Shown here piece after piece: positions 12,611 to 21,741 of a stretch of 64,000 bases of DNA. Origin of the DNA: Xenorhabdus japonica (GTDB lineage: Bacteria; Pseudomonadota; Gammaproteobacteria; Enterobacterales; Enterobacteriaceae); contig NZ_FOVO01000007.1 in NCBI RefSeq assembly GCF_900115195.1, positions 62,001 to 126,000 of the forward strand, given 5' to 3'. The notes beneath the pieces were generated by a model. It saw nothing but the letters and a program-made list of their open reading frames with translations. It was not told the DNA's origin and searched no databases. Numbering within the stretch: the stretch's first letter is position 1; each line of letters begins with the position of its first letter. Made by a program: the position numbers and the translations under genes.

Positions 12611-13066
12611 ATGGATATTCGTAAGATTAAAAAACTGATCGAGCTGGTTGAAGAATCTGGCATTTCTGAACTGGAAATTTCTGAAGGCGAAGAATCAGTA
12701 CGCATCAGCCGCACTACAGTAGCTCCGGCAATGCCTGTAACCCAGCAATATATTTCTGCACCTGCTCAGCAACCTGCATTTGTACAGCAGTCAGCTGCAC
12801 CTGCTGCCGCTGACAAACCAGCGGAAATCAGCGGTCATACCGTTTGCTCCCCAATGGTTGGTACGTTCTACCGCTCACCAAGCCCAGATGCGAAACCTTT
12901 CATCGAAGTCGGCCAGCATGTAAATCAGGGCGAAACTCTGTGCATCGTTGAAGCCATGAAAATGATGAACCAGATCGAAGCTGACAAAACTGGCGTAGTG
13001 AAAGCAATTCTGGTTCAGGATGGTCAACCTGTTGAATTCGACGAGCCACTGGTCGTCATCGAATAA
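12611..13066 (+). CDS. accB: Biotin carboxyl carrier protein of acetyl-CoA carboxylase
   Basis: The 151-residue protein has an N-terminal domain ([15 protein letters not shown]), an Ala/Pro/Gln-rich linker (about 38-75) and a biotinyl domain with EAMKMMN, Lys117 being the biotinylation site. The protruding thumb loop between the domain halves is present ([12 protein letters not shown]). It carries carboxybiotin from AccC to AccAD in fatty acid synthesis. It lies 12 bp upstream of accC. Confidence 0.97.
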   Translation: MDIRKIKKLIELVEESGISELEISEGEESVRISRTTVAPAMPVTQQYISAPAQQPAFVQQSAAPAAADKPAEISGHTVCSPMVGTFYRSPSPDAKPFIEVGQHVNQGETLCIVEAMKMMNQIEADKTGVVKAILVQDGQPVEFDEPLVVIE

Positions 13067-13078
13067 CGAGGCGTCCCC

Positions 13079-14428
13079 ATGCTTGAAAAAATTGTCATTG
13101 CTAACCGCGGTGAAATTGCACTGCGTATCCTGAGAGCCTGTAAGGAGCTTGGGATCAAAACGGTTGCTGTGCACTCTGCGGCAGACCGTGATCTGAAGCA
13201 CGTCCTGCTGGCGGATGAAACCATCTGCATCGGCCCTGCGGCCTCAGCAAAAAGCTACCTGAATATTCCAGCCATTATCTCTGCGGCCGAAATCACCTGT
13301 GCACAGGCGATCCATCCGGGTTATGGATTTTTGTCTGAAAACGCTGACTTTGCTGAGCAGGTCGAGCGTTCCGGCTTTATTTTCATTGGCCCGAAAGCGG
13401 ACACCATCCGTTTGATGGGGGATAAAGTTTCCGCTATCAGCGCGATGAAAAAAGCGGGCGTACCTTGTGTTCCCGGCTCTGATGGCCCATTAGATGACGA
13501 CGCAGAGAAAAACAGAACGGTTGCAAACCGCATCGGCTATCCGGTGATTATCAAGGCATCAGGCGGCGGTGGTGGTCGTGGTATGCGCGTTGTACGCAGC
13601 GATAAAGATCTGGAACAATCCATCGCCATGACCCGCGCAGAAGCCAAAGCAGCCTTCAACAACGACATGGTGTACATGGAAAAATTCCTTGAAAATCCAC
13701 GTCATGTTGAAATTCAGGTTCTGGCTGATGGTCAGGGCAACGCACTCTATCTGGCTGAACGCGACTGTTCCATGCAGCGCCGTCACCAGAAAGTGGTGGA
13801 AGAAGCACCAGCACCGGGCATTTCACCAGAACTGCGCCGCAGCATCGGTGAACGTTGTTCCACTGCCTGTATCGAAATCGGCTATCGCGGGGCGGGTACG
13901 TTTGAATTCCTGTACGAAAACGGTGAATTCTACTTTATCGAGATGAATACCCGTATTCAGGTTGAGCATCCAGTGACAGAAATGATCACCGGCGTTGACC
14001 TGATCAAAGAGCAGCTGCGAATTGCAGCGGGTATGCCGTTGTCTATCAAACAGGAAGATATCGAAATCAAAGGTCATGCGATCGAATGCCGTATCAATGC
14101 GGAAGATCCGAAGACCTTCCTGCCAAGTCCGGGCAAGATCACTCATTTTCACTCACCGGGTGGGTTTGGTGTACGCTGGGAATCCCATATCTATGCGGGA
14201 TATACCGTGCCACCTTACTATGATTCCATGATTGGTAAACTGATCACTTACGGCGAAACCCGTGAAGTGGCAATTGTACGCATGAAGAATGCGCTGGCCG
14301 AATTGATCATTGATGGCATCAAGACCAACATCGATCTGCAACTGGCAATTATGAATGACGAGAACTTCCAGAAAGGTGGAACCAATATCCACTATCTGGA
14401 GAAGAAACTGGGCTTGCAGGAGAAGTAA
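13079..14428 (+). CDS. accC: Biotin carboxylase subunit of acetyl-CoA carboxylase
   Basis: The 449-residue protein is full length: pre-ATP domain ([15 protein letters not shown]), ATP-grasp domain with the glycine loop [12 protein letters not shown], the catalytic run [14 protein letters not shown], and the C-terminal cap ([12 protein letters not shown]). It carboxylates biotin on AccB using ATP and bicarbonate. The gene ends 45 bases before a strong intrinsic terminator. Confidence 0.97.
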   Translation: MLEKIVIANRGEIALRILRACKELGIKTVAVHSAADRDLKHVLLADETICIGPAASAKSYLNIPAIISAAEITCAQAIHPGYGFLSENADFAEQVERSGFIFIGPKADTIRLMGDKVSAISAMKKAGVPCVPGSDGPLDDDAEKNRTVANRIGYPVIIKASGGGGGRGMRVVRSDKDLEQSIAMTRAEAKAAFNNDMVYMEKFLENPRHVEIQVLADGQGNALYLAERDCSMQRRHQKVVEEAPAPGISPELRRSIGERCSTACIEIGYRGAGTFEFLYENGEFYFIEMNTRIQVEHPVTEMITGVDLIKEQLRIAAGMPLSIKQEDIEIKGHAIECRINAEDPKTFLPSPGKITHFHSPGGFGVRWESHIYAGYTVPPYYDSMIGKLITYGETREVAIVRMKNALAELIIDGIKTNIDLQLAIMNDENFQKGGTNIHYLEKKLGLQEK

Positions 14429-14472
14429 GGTTTATTTGGCTCTTGCTCAGAGTTTGCTGGTTTGAGTGAATA

Positions 14473-14504
14473 AAATCCCATCTTAAAAAGATGGGATTTT
14501 TTTA
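14473..14504 (+). terminator. Intrinsic terminator of the aroQ-accB-accC unit
   Basis: The stem aaatcccatctt / aagatgggattt with an AAA loop is followed by a run of T. It stands right after accC and directly abuts the left end of the IS1-family copy. Confidence 0.9.
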
Positions 14505-14559
14505 GTCATGACTCCAAAGCGTTAATTTGATATTCTTGTGTTTTTAGTGGAGCCATCAT

Positions 14560-14838
14560 ATGACTGTGACGATAGAAGTTGTTTGCCGATATTGCGGTCA
14601 AACCGAACCTGTACGTAAACACGGGACAGGTAAAGCTGGCTTTCCTCGCTATTATTGCAAAGATTGCCAGAAAACCTTTCAACTTAACTATCGTTACAAT
14701 GGTCATAAACCTGACACAAAAGAGAAAATCATTGATATGGCAATGAATGGCTCTGGTGTAAGAGACACCGGCCGTGTTTTAGGTATTGGTATAAATACGG
14801 TAATACGCACTTTAAAAAACTCTCGCCAAAACAAATAA
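14560..14838 (+). CDS. insA: IS1-family InsA (transposition regulator)
   Basis: The 92-residue protein has the InsA zinc finger (CRYCGQTE and YYCKDCQKTFQL) and the helix-turn-helix IIDMAMNGSGVRDTGRVLGI. In IS1, InsA binds the ends and represses; the transposase InsAB' is made by -1 frameshifting on A6C. That slip motif AAAAAAC is present here at 14814-14820, in phase. The downstream insB begins in the -1 frame (DVTFICELDAQ) but soon meets a stop, so no transposase can form. Confidence 0.88.
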   Translation: MTVTIEVVCRYCGQTEPVRKHGTGKAGFPRYYCKDCQKTFQLNYRYNGHKPDTKEKIIDMAMNGSGVRDTGRVLGIGINTVIRTLKNSRQNK

Positions 14839-14840
14839 TA

Positions 14841-14967
14841 ACGAGACAGGTTGTTTACGAAGATGTCACATTCATCTGTGAATTGGACGCGCAATAGTCT
14901 TTCGTTTCATAACAACCGATGGCTGGGGAAGTTACACCAGAAAAGTTGAGCCTGAAAAACATCATTA
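14841..14967 (+). pseudogene. insB: insB remnant of the first IS1-family copy
   Basis: In the -1 frame relative to insA the sequence reads DVTFICELDAQ, then a stop at the codon that should be Trp. The rest up to the right inverted repeat is short and unrelated to full InsB. Most of the catalytic region, including the DDE-type residues, is deleted. Confidence 0.75.
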
Positions 14968-15087
14968 TAACGCTTTGGAGTCATGACCTTATTCTGATTT
15001 CTACGGCACATTTTTCCCCTGAATAAATCAGCACATTACCGTACAATTCCCCTCATAATTGTTTCATGTAAGTTACCTGGAGAACGG

Positions 15088-15330
15088 ATGGACGGACGAT
15101 TTGTTCAATCCCACAAAGAAGCACGCTGGGCAGTATTCCTGACGTTGGCTTATCTTATTGGTTGGCTGCTGTGTGCCTATTTACCCAGTGATGCCAACGG
15201 CTTAACTGGATTACCGCGCTGGTTTGAACTGGCTTGCCTGCTGCTACCTGCCTTATTTATCATCCTCTGTTGGTTGATGGTGAAGTTTATATTCAAGGAT
15301 ATTCCGCTGGAGGATAATGATGCAAAGTGA
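15088..15330 (+). CDS. yhdT: YhdT, small membrane protein (DUF997)
   Basis: The 80-residue protein has two membrane spans (AVFLTLAYLIGWLLCAYL and LACLLLPALFIILCWLMV). Its size and its overlap with panF match enteric YhdT. It may assist PanF, but its function is unknown. A ribosome site (ctggag) stands upstream of the ATG. Confidence 0.9.
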   Translation: MDGRFVQSHKEARWAVFLTLAYLIGWLLCAYLPSDANGLTGLPRWFELACLLLPALFIILCWLMVKFIFKDIPLEDNDAK

Positions 15331-16765
15331 AGTGATTCTGCCTCTCGTGGGATATCTGGCATTGGTTTTTCTGCTGTCAATCTATGCCTATCGCCGTCGG
15401 CAAACAGGCGAATTCTTGAATGAATATTTTCTCGGTAACCGCTCAATGGGTGGTTTTGTACTGGCAATGACTATTACAGCAACCTATATCAGTGCCAGTT
15501 CATTTATTGGTGGCCCTGGCGCAGCTTATAAATACGGTATCGGTTGGGTGTTGTTATCATTGATCCAACTTCCCGCGATATGGCTTTCCCTTAGCGTACT
15601 GGGTAAAAAGTTTGCTATCCTTGCCCGCCGCTACAACGCGGTCACACTCAATGATATGCTTTATGCTCGCTATCAGAGCCGCTTTTTAGTCTGGTTTGCC
15701 AGTATAAGCCTGTTGGTCGCCTTTGTCGGTGCAATGACCGTACAATTCATTGGTGGGGCGCGTTTGTTGGAGACAGCAGCAGGTATCCCTTACGATACCG
15801 GATTGCTGATTTTTGGCGTCTCTATCGCCCTTTACACCGCATTTGGCGGATTCAGAGCCAGTGTCCTCAATGATGCCTTGCAAGGGCTGGTAATGCTACT
15901 GGGAACAGTATTATTGCTGGCTGGTATTATCTACAAAGCCGGCGGGTTATCAGCAGCAGTTACAACACTGTGCACTATTGACCCGAATCTGGTTTCACCT
16001 CACGGTGCCGATAATATTCTCACAGGGCCATTTATGGCTTCTTTCTGGGTACTGGTCTGCTTTGGTGTCGTTGGGCTGCCACACACCGCTGTGCGCTGCA
16101 TTTCTTATAAAGACAGCAAGGCAGTTCATCGCGGTATTATTCTTGGTACGATCGTAATGGCAATCCTGATGTTCGGTATGCACCTTGCCGGCGCTCTTGG
16201 CCGGGCCATAATTCCTGATCTGACCATTCCCGATCAAGTAATCCCAACCTTGATGATCACCGTACTGCCTCCTATTGCCGCCGGAATTTTTCTGGCTGCG
16301 CCAATGGCAGCGATTATGTCCACCATTAATGCCCAACTGCTGCAATCTTCGGCCACTATCGTCAAAGATCTCTACCTAAATTTGTTCCCACAACAGATTA
16401 AGCATGAGAAAAAGCTATCGCGCATTTCCAGCTATTCCACCCTGTTTTTAGGCGCACTATTGCTGCTGGCTGCATGGCGTCCACCTGAGATGATTATCTG
16501 GCTGAATCTATTGGCATTTGGTGGACTTCAAGCCGTTTTCCTCTGGCCGCTGGTTCTGGGGTTATACTGGGAAAGGGCCAATGCCTACGGAGCGATCAGC
16601 TCAATGCTGACAGGTGCTGTAAGTTACTCTTTGCTGGCAACTTTCAATATCCAGCTTCTTGATTTCCATCCCATCGTGCCGTCTCTATTGTTGAGTTTAC
16701 TGGCATTTTGGATAGGGAAAATGGTGGGTAATAAACACACACAACAAACCGCTGCTCCTCAATAA
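15320..16765 (+). CDS. panF: Sodium/pantothenate symporter PanF
   Basis: This 481-residue member of the sodium/solute symporter (SSS) family has about 12-13 membrane spans and the PanF-typical segments LNEYFLGNRSMGGFVLAMT and SSFIGGPGAAYKYGIGW. It imports pantothenate with sodium for coenzyme A synthesis. Two ATGs are adjacent (15317, 15320); the second has better spacing from GGAGG and matches E. coli. It overlaps yhdT by 11 bases. Confidence 0.95.
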   Translation: MQSEVILPLVGYLALVFLLSIYAYRRRQTGEFLNEYFLGNRSMGGFVLAMTITATYISASSFIGGPGAAYKYGIGWVLLSLIQLPAIWLSLSVLGKKFAILARRYNAVTLNDMLYARYQSRFLVWFASISLLVAFVGAMTVQFIGGARLLETAAGIPYDTGLLIFGVSIALYTAFGGFRASVLNDALQGLVMLLGTVLLLAGIIYKAGGLSAAVTTLCTIDPNLVSPHGADNILTGPFMASFWVLVCFGVVGLPHTAVRCISYKDSKAVHRGIILGTIVMAILMFGMHLAGALGRAIIPDLTIPDQVIPTLMITVLPPIAAGIFLAAPMAAIMSTINAQLLQSSATIVKDLYLNLFPQQIKHEKKLSRISSYSTLFLGALLLLAAWRPPEMIIWLNLLAFGGLQAVFLWPLVLGLYWERANAYGAISSMLTGAVSYSLLATFNIQLLDFHPIVPSLLLSLLAFWIGKMVGNKHTQQTAAPQ

Positions 16766-16797
16766 TTACAGCGTGATTCACAGAAAGAGAATTTTTT

Positions 16798-17679
16798 ATG
16801 CCTTGGATACAATTAAGATTAAACACCACGGGACAACAAGCTGAAGCTTTGGGCGATGAGCTTATGGAAAGTGGCGCAGTATCGGTAACCTTTCAGGATA
16901 GCCACGATACCCCTATTTTTGAGCCTCTGCCGGGAGAAACCCGATTATGGGGCGATACCGATGTGATCGGCCTGTACGACGCTGAAATGGATATGAAAGC
17001 GGTTGTCAGCCAACTGGAACAGATTCCACAGTTAGGCACAGGTTTCATCCACAAAATTGAGCAACTGGAAGATAAAGATTGGGAGCGTGAATGGATGGAC
17101 AACTTCCATCCAATGCGCTTTGGCAAACGTCTGTGGATTTGTCCTAGCTGGCGCGAAGTGCCAGAACCAGAGGCCGTTAATGTTATGCTTGATCCAGGTC
17201 TGGCCTTCGGTACCGGAACTCACCCAACGACGTCCCTTTGTCTACAATGGCTTGATGGTCTTGATATTACGGGTAAAACTGTGATCGACTTCGGTTGCGG
17301 CTCAGGCATATTAGCTATCACAGCCCTGAAATTGGGAGCGAAACACGCTATTGGCATTGATATTGATCCACAAGCGATTCAAGCCAGCCGAGATAACGCC
17401 GAACGCAATGGTGTATCTGACCAGTTAACCCTCTACCTGTCTAAAGATCAACCTAAAGACCTTGAGTGCGATATCGTGATTGCCAATATCTTGGCTGGCC
17501 CACTACGTGAACTAGCACCTATCATCGGCTCACTGCCTAAATCTGGTGGATTATTAGGCTTATCCGGTGTTCTGGCAAGTCAGGCTGAAGGAGTTGCTCA
17601 AGCCTATTACAATGAATTTATTATCGATCCTATGGCGGAACAAGAAGAATGGTGTCGCATCACAGGGATTAAAAAATAA
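16798..17679 (+). CDS. prmA: Ribosomal protein L11 methyltransferase
   Basis: The 293-residue protein has an N-terminal substrate-recognition domain ([16 protein letters not shown]), a linker helix, and a class I SAM-dependent methyltransferase domain with [20 protein letters not shown] and [11 protein letters not shown]. PrmA trimethylates L11. The order panF-prmA-dusB-fis is conserved in enterics. Confidence 0.96.
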   Translation: MPWIQLRLNTTGQQAEALGDELMESGAVSVTFQDSHDTPIFEPLPGETRLWGDTDVIGLYDAEMDMKAVVSQLEQIPQLGTGFIHKIEQLEDKDWEREWMDNFHPMRFGKRLWICPSWREVPEPEAVNVMLDPGLAFGTGTHPTTSLCLQWLDGLDITGKTVIDFGCGSGILAITALKLGAKHAIGIDIDPQAIQASRDNAERNGVSDQLTLYLSKDQPKDLECDIVIANILAGPLRELAPIIGSLPKSGGLLGLSGVLASQAEGVAQAYYNEFIIDPMAEQEEWCRITGIKK

Positions 17680-17895
17680 TCACTTAATGCCTATTGAAAA
17701 GCGAGATTATCCACTAAAATGATTTCCGAGGAGGTCAATTGGTGATAATCCGCTCTCTTTGTTATTAGAAATATAGGTAATAATAAATTTCATCAATAAC
17801 ACGCAACCAATTGTTATTTAACGATAATTAACCTAATTTAAAAAAATCAACTGGAAAAAATCCATTATAAATATCGATTCGCTCAAAGTTTGGCC

Positions 17896-17935
17896 TTTCA
17901 TATCTTGTGAAAAATGCGTAATATACGCGCCCTTA
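17896..17935 (+). promoter_or_regulatory. dusB-fis promoter with GC-rich discriminator
   Basis: The -35 TTTCAT (17896-17901), a 17-bp spacer and the -10 TAATAT (17919-17924) are followed by the GC-rich discriminator acgcgccc. A GC-rich discriminator is the hallmark of stringently controlled promoters, and the E. coli fis promoter has, as I recall, the same core. It drives dusB and fis together. Confidence 0.8.
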
Positions 17936-17963
17936 GTCACAGTTGACCACTCTTTCTTCGTCT

Positions 17964-18935
17964 ATGCGTATCGGACAATACCAGTTGAAAAACTGTCTTA
18001 TTGCAGCCCCTATGGCAGGCATCACAGATCGCCCGTTTCGATCTCTTTGCTACCAGATGGGTGCAGGAATGACAGTCTCAGAAATGCTTTCTTCCAATCC
18101 TCAGGTTTGGAAGACGGATAAATCCCGGCTGCGTATGGTTCATAGCGACGAACCCGGAGTGCGTTCTGTACAAATTGCCGGTAGTGATCCCGATGAGATG
18201 GCAGCAGCAGCGAAAATTAACGTCGCTAATGGTGCTCAGATCATCGATATCAATATGGGGTGCCCAGCTAAAAAGGTGAATCGTAAGCTGGCTGGCTCTG
18301 CATTACTGCGTTATCCGGAATTGGTTGAAAAAATCCTTTCTGCGGTAGTCAATGCGGTTGATGTGCCTGTCACTTTGAAGATCCGGACAGGGTGGTCACC
18401 GGAAGAACGTAACTGTGTAAAAATTGCCCAATTGGCCGAGCATTGTGGTATTCAGGCTCTTACGATACATGGTAGGACACGAACCTGCCTGTTTAATGGT
18501 GAGGCCGAGTACGACAATATTCGGACAGTTAAGCAGACTGTTGCCATTCCAATTATTGCCAATGGCGACATTACTGACCCGCTAAAAGCCAGAGCAGTGC
18601 TTGAATACACCGGGGCTGATGCCTTGATGATAGGGCGCGCTGCTCAGGGAAGACCCTGGATCTTTCGGGAAATCCAGCATTATCTGGAAACAGGAGAGTT
18701 GCTGCCACCGATGCCTCTTGGCGACGTGCAGCACTTAATGAGCGAGCATATACGAGAGCTGCATGACTTTTACGGTCAAGGCAAAGGAGTTCGTATTGCA
18801 CGCAAGCATGTATCTTGGTATCTCAAGGAACATGCCCCTGATGACCAGTTTCGGCGCACATTCAACGCCATTGAGGATGCCAGCAAACAGCTGGAGGCGT
18901 TGGAGGCATACTTCGAAAATTTTTGCGTAAATTAA
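17964..18935 (+). CDS. dusB: tRNA-dihydrouridine synthase B
   Basis: The 323-residue flavoprotein has the TIM-barrel FMN site ([15 protein letters not shown]), the active-site cysteine in [10 protein letters not shown], and [14 protein letters not shown]. DusB makes dihydrouridine-17 in tRNA. I chose ATG 17964 (MRIGQYQL) to match E. coli; an in-frame TTG at 17943 would add seven residues. Fis follows after 20 bases. Confidence 0.95.
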   Translation: MRIGQYQLKNCLIAAPMAGITDRPFRSLCYQMGAGMTVSEMLSSNPQVWKTDKSRLRMVHSDEPGVRSVQIAGSDPDEMAAAAKINVANGAQIIDINMGCPAKKVNRKLAGSALLRYPELVEKILSAVVNAVDVPVTLKIRTGWSPEERNCVKIAQLAEHCGIQALTIHGRTRTCLFNGEAEYDNIRTVKQTVAIPIIANGDITDPLKARAVLEYTGADALMIGRAAQGRPWIFREIQHYLETGELLPPMPLGDVQHLMSEHIRELHDFYGQGKGVRIARKHVSWYLKEHAPDDQFRRTFNAIEDASKQLEALEAYFENFCVN

Positions 18936-18955
18936 AGAAAAGAGCTGACAGAACT

Positions 18956-19252
18956 ATGTTCGAACAACGCGTAAATTCTGATGTACTAACCGTTGCTACT
19001 GTAAATTCACAAGATCAGGTAACTCAAAAACCTCTGCGTGATTCGGTTAAACAAGCACTGAAGAACTATTTTGCTCAACTGAACGGTCAAGACGTTAATG
19101 ACCTGTATGAGCTGGTACTGGCTGAAGTAGAACAGCCACTGTTGGACATGGTGATGCAATATACCCGTGGTAACCAGACCCGCGCAGCACTGATGATGGG
19201 AATCAACCGTGGTACTCTGCGTAAGAAACTGAAAAAATACGGCATGAACTGA
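18956..19252 (+). CDS. fis: DNA-binding protein Fis
   Basis: The 98-residue protein is almost identical to E. coli Fis: the N-terminal beta-hairpin arm ([13 protein letters not shown]), the dimerisation helices and the C-terminal helix-turn-helix ([20 protein letters not shown]). Fis bends DNA and activates rRNA and tRNA promoters in rapid growth. It is the second gene of the dusB-fis operon. Confidence 0.97.
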   Translation: MFEQRVNSDVLTVATVNSQDQVTQKPLRDSVKQALKNYFAQLNGQDVNDLYELVLAEVEQPLLDMVMQYTRGNQTRAALMMGINRGTLRKKLKKYGMN

Positions 19253-19277
19253 TCCTAGTCTTAGATCATGTTGATAT

Positions 19278-19314
19278 AAAAGCACTTTCTCTTTTTGAGG
19301 GAGTGCTTTTTTTG
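19278..19314 (+). terminator. Intrinsic terminator after fis
   Basis: The stem aaagcact / agtgcttt is followed by seven T residues. It ends the dusB-fis transcript just before the second IS1-family copy. Confidence 0.88.
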
Positions 19315-19394
19315 TTATGAATACCCCACCGAAGGTCATGTTCCCAATGATTAGATGTTGTGATAAAGTCCCCACTTTTTATTATGGGTGAGAG

Positions 19395-19694
19395 ATGGCT
19401 AAAGTTGATGTGGTTTGTCGTTACTGTCACAAAACAGAAGGGGTGAAAGGACATGGAAAAGGGCGCACTGGACATCCCCGCTATCACTGTTACGCCTGCC
19501 GTAAAACTTTTCAACTAACCTATACCTATCAAGCCTGTAATCCTGGCATGAAAAAGCAGATTATTGATATGGCGATGAATAACGTCGGTGTTAGGGATAC
19601 CGCTCGCGTCCTGAAGGTCGGCATTAACACGGTCATTCGCACACTAAAAACCTCCCCCCAGACAGGTAACCACACTGCCTCTGGCAGGAAGTGA
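19395..19694 (+). CDS. insA: IS1-family InsA (second copy)
   Basis: The 99-residue InsA has the zinc finger (CRYCHKTE, YHCYACRKTFQL) and helix-turn-helix IIDMAMNNVGVRDTARVLK. The slip motif is altered: AAAAACC in place of the A6C run seen in the other copy. The insB coding frame lies in +1 rather than -1 relative to insA. Synthesis of a fusion transposase is therefore unlikely. Confidence 0.8.
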   Translation: MAKVDVVCRYCHKTEGVKGHGKGRTGHPRYHCYACRKTFQLTYTYQACNPGMKKQIIDMAMNNVGVRDTARVLKVGINTVIRTLKTSPQTGNHTASGRK

Positions 19695-20086
19695 TATCCA
19701 GATTATCTGTGAACTAGACGAGCAATGGTCATTTGTCGGTAACAAGAAAAACCAACGCTGGCTCTGGTATGCTTGGGAGCCATCGATGAAGCGGATTGTG
19801 GCACATGTATTTGGTGATCGCAGCAGGAAAACGCTGAAAAAATTGTGGGCTCTTCTGTCTCCTTTCGATATCCAGTTCTACTGTACGGATAATTATGCCG
19901 TTTATGATTGCCTTCCTGAGGAAAAACATCTCACAGGAAAGGCCTTGACCCAACGTATCGAAAGGACCAACCTGACTCTTCGTATCCGTATAAAAAGGTT
20001 AAATCGAAAAACGATAGGCTATTCTAAATCCGAAGTGATGCACGATAAGTAATAGGAACATTCATTGAACGTGAATACTACTTTCT
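19693..20086 (+). pseudogene. insB: insB transposase part, frameshifted
   Basis: In frame 1 the sequence reads DIQIICELDEQWSFVGNK, then RWLWYAWEPS and VVAHVFGDR-like VAHVFGDRSRKTLKK, LLSPFDIQFYCTD, and QRIERTNLTLRIRIKRL, all InsB landmarks. It stops at HDK (20052), whereas the next frame continues VIGTFIEREYYFL to about 20086. One missing A in the aaag run explains this. Together with the wrong frame relative to insA, the gene is inactive. Confidence 0.8.
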
Positions 20087-20117
20087 CTAAACGATCTAAC
20101 CATTGGGTTCATGACCC

Positions 20118-20210
20118 TTACTCGGGCATGTCAAACTCGATAACACAATTCGGTATTTGGGTGTTGAAATTGAAGATGATCTGAAACCATCCAAAAACAT
20201 TGATTTATAA
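20118..20210 (+). pseudogene. C-terminal end of a tyrosine recombinase/integrase
   Basis: The 30 codons before the stop at 20208-20210 read LLGHVKLDNTIRYLGVEIED followed by DLKPSKNIDL. LLGH and the Arg-Tyr before LGVEIED match the last conserved box of many plasmid- and island-borne tyrosine integrases: the second active-site histidine and the nucleophilic tyrosine. Everything upstream is replaced by the IS1-family right end. It is probably a relic of the enzyme that inserted this island. Confidence 0.7.
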
Positions 20211-20361
20211 ACAAGGTCATTATGCTTGATAGTTTGGACTGATATTCATGGAAATTTACAATAATTACTATAAATCAATCCATTAAAAATATTTTTTTAG
20301 TTTCAATGCCGTATTTATTTTTTAGGTAATGTCGTATTTTTTCCAGTTTTATTTCCTCTAG

Positions 20362-20378
20362 TGTATACTTCCTATACA
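20362..20378 (+). promoter_or_regulatory. Inverted repeat before the AbiE-like antitoxin gene
   Basis: The palindrome tgtata-cttcc-tataca overlaps a possible -10 (tatact, 20364-20369) and lies 17 bp before the ATG. AbiEi-type antitoxins bind inverted repeats in their own promoter, so this is a plausible operator. The assignment is inference. Confidence 0.4.
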
Positions 20379-20394
20379 TAAAGAAGGAGGTCCT

Positions 20395-20799
20395 ATGACA
20401 GCAGCAGATCGAATCAATCAAAAGTTGAAACGTTCGAGACGTTACGTCTTTGAACGCAAAGATTTTGAAGACATTGCCAGTTATGACCAGATCGGCCGTG
20501 CGCTTAATCAATTGATCAAGCAAGGTGAACTGATGAAAATCGGATATGGCCTGTATACTAAAGCACGTAAGAACAGCCTCACAGGTCGCCTAATGCCAAC
20601 GAATCCTGGTGGCACCGATGCGATTTTACGTGAAACTCTTAAGATGAAAGGCGTAGACTTCGAAGTAGATAGTCTATCGTTGCAAAGTCTTTCCAGTAAT
20701 AGCACGCAAATCCCTTCATCTGTGCAGTATTCGTGGAATCCTAAACAGTTTAATCGCAAGCTGGTTGTTGGTAATCGCGTACTTAACTCACCAAGTTAA
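20395..20799 (+). CDS. AbiEi-like antitoxin (DUF6088 type)
   Basis: The 134-residue protein begins with a winged-helix-like segment (about 1-60: RSRRYVFERKDFEDIASYDQ, then IGRALNQLIKQGEL and GYGLYTKAR). This is typical of the short AbiEi-type antitoxins found just before AbiEii nucleotidyltransferases. It has a strong ribosome site (AAGGAGG). The next gene starts two bases after the stop. Such antitoxins repress their own operon and oppose the toxin (type IV toxin-antitoxin). The family call is from pattern and context. Confidence 0.72.
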   Translation: MTAADRINQKLKRSRRYVFERKDFEDIASYDQIGRALNQLIKQGELMKIGYGLYTKARKNSLTGRLMPTNPGGTDAILRETLKMKGVDFEVDSLSLQSLSSNSTQIPSSVQYSWNPKQFNRKLVVGNRVLNSPS

Positions 20800-20801
20800 A
20801 A

Positions 20802-21733
20802 ATGAAAAAATTAAAAGATCAATTCTTAGAGGTTTCCGATGCCTTAAAGCTCGGAAACCCAGCCATTATTGAAAAAGATTACTGGGTAGTGGCTTTACTT
20901 GCTGAGTTAGCAAAGCTTACTTTTGATACGCATCAAATGGTCTTTTCTGGCGGGACGGCACTGGCTAAATCCAATGTAAAAATCCTCAGGATGTCGGAAG
21001 ATGTCGACATCAAACTCATTCCAACGGATGCATTTAACTCATTCGGTCGTGACAAGCGCAAGGCGACACGTAAAGCTCTGGTGCAACAAATCGCAGAATC
21101 TCTAACTCACCAATCAAGCCATTTTTCTATTAAAGAAAAAAAGGCCCGTGATGAATACCGCTGCGTCGAATATGAACTGAAATACCCACAGCAATTTAGC
21201 CAAGTTCCTTGCTTGCGCCCAATCATAAAACTGGAGCTGATGGAGACCATACCTCTGCTTCAAGTAGAACAGCGTAGCATTCAATCACTGGTTGCAGAGT
21301 TGTATCATCAACTTCAAGAAGTCAACGAATTTGCTTGTATCTCCGCCCAATCCACGTTGGTTGAATACTGCGCAGTACCATGCTAGTTAAACGAAATTCT
21401 GAACGCAAAGATGATGCTACGTTGATACGCCATATCTACGATGTACATTGTATTGACGCAGACCAGAAACTTGATTTTGAAACTCTTATGCCCCTTTTAC
21501 AAACCGTGTTACAAGAAGACGTTAAGCGATTTGGTAATCAGCATGCGGAGTTTGTTGCTAACCCTGTTCAAGAATTACAACCGGGCTTGCAAGAGTTAGA
21601 GTCTAACTATATGTTTTATAATATGTTTACAGACTTTATCACCCCAATGGTGTTTAATACAGAAACACTCGATTTCGATACCTGCTTTGCCTCATTTAAG
21701 CGCATTGCTCAGTCATTGATGAATAGTAATTAG
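20802..21733 (+). pseudogene. AbiEii/AbiGii nucleotidyltransferase toxin, frameshifted
   Basis: The first part (20802-21386) has the nucleotidyltransferase motif FSGGTALAK and SEDVDIKL, as in AbiEii toxins that block growth by adding nucleotides to tRNA. It ends early at STLVEYCAVPC. The second part (in another frame, to 21733) reads ILRSTMLVKRNSERKDDATL and RHIYDVHC, the expected continuation. The join falls at gttgaatactg, and one or four missing bases in an A run would restore about 310 residues, the usual length. The toxin is probably inactive unless this is a phase-variable run or a sequencing error. Confidence 0.78.
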
Positions 21734-21741
21734 AGTAGAAC

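Larger units (their letters stand above)
14505..14988 (+). mobile_element. IS1-family element, internally deleted
   Basis: The terminal inverted repeats share gtcatgactccaaagcgtta at 14505-14524 and, inverted, at 14968-14987. The element is about 484 bp against about 770 bp for a full IS1. insA is intact but most of insB is gone. No obvious 8-9 bp target duplication flanks it. It sits between the accC terminator and yhdT. Confidence 0.88.
19334..20116 (+). mobile_element. IS1-family element, full length but damaged
   Basis: The ends ggtcatgttcccaatgattagat (left; first 20 bases from 19334) and, inverted, gggtcatgaacccaatgg (right) are imperfect inverted repeats. The 783-bp length fits IS1. 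It differs clearly from the 14505 copy. Both transposase frames are broken. The right end abuts the tail of a tyrosine-recombinase gene, and no target duplication is visible, so flanking DNA was probably lost on the left. Confidence 0.85.

Noticed and set aside
14495-14998. Target-site duplication around the first IS1-family copy
   Set aside because: The flanks do not share an 8-9 bp repeat.
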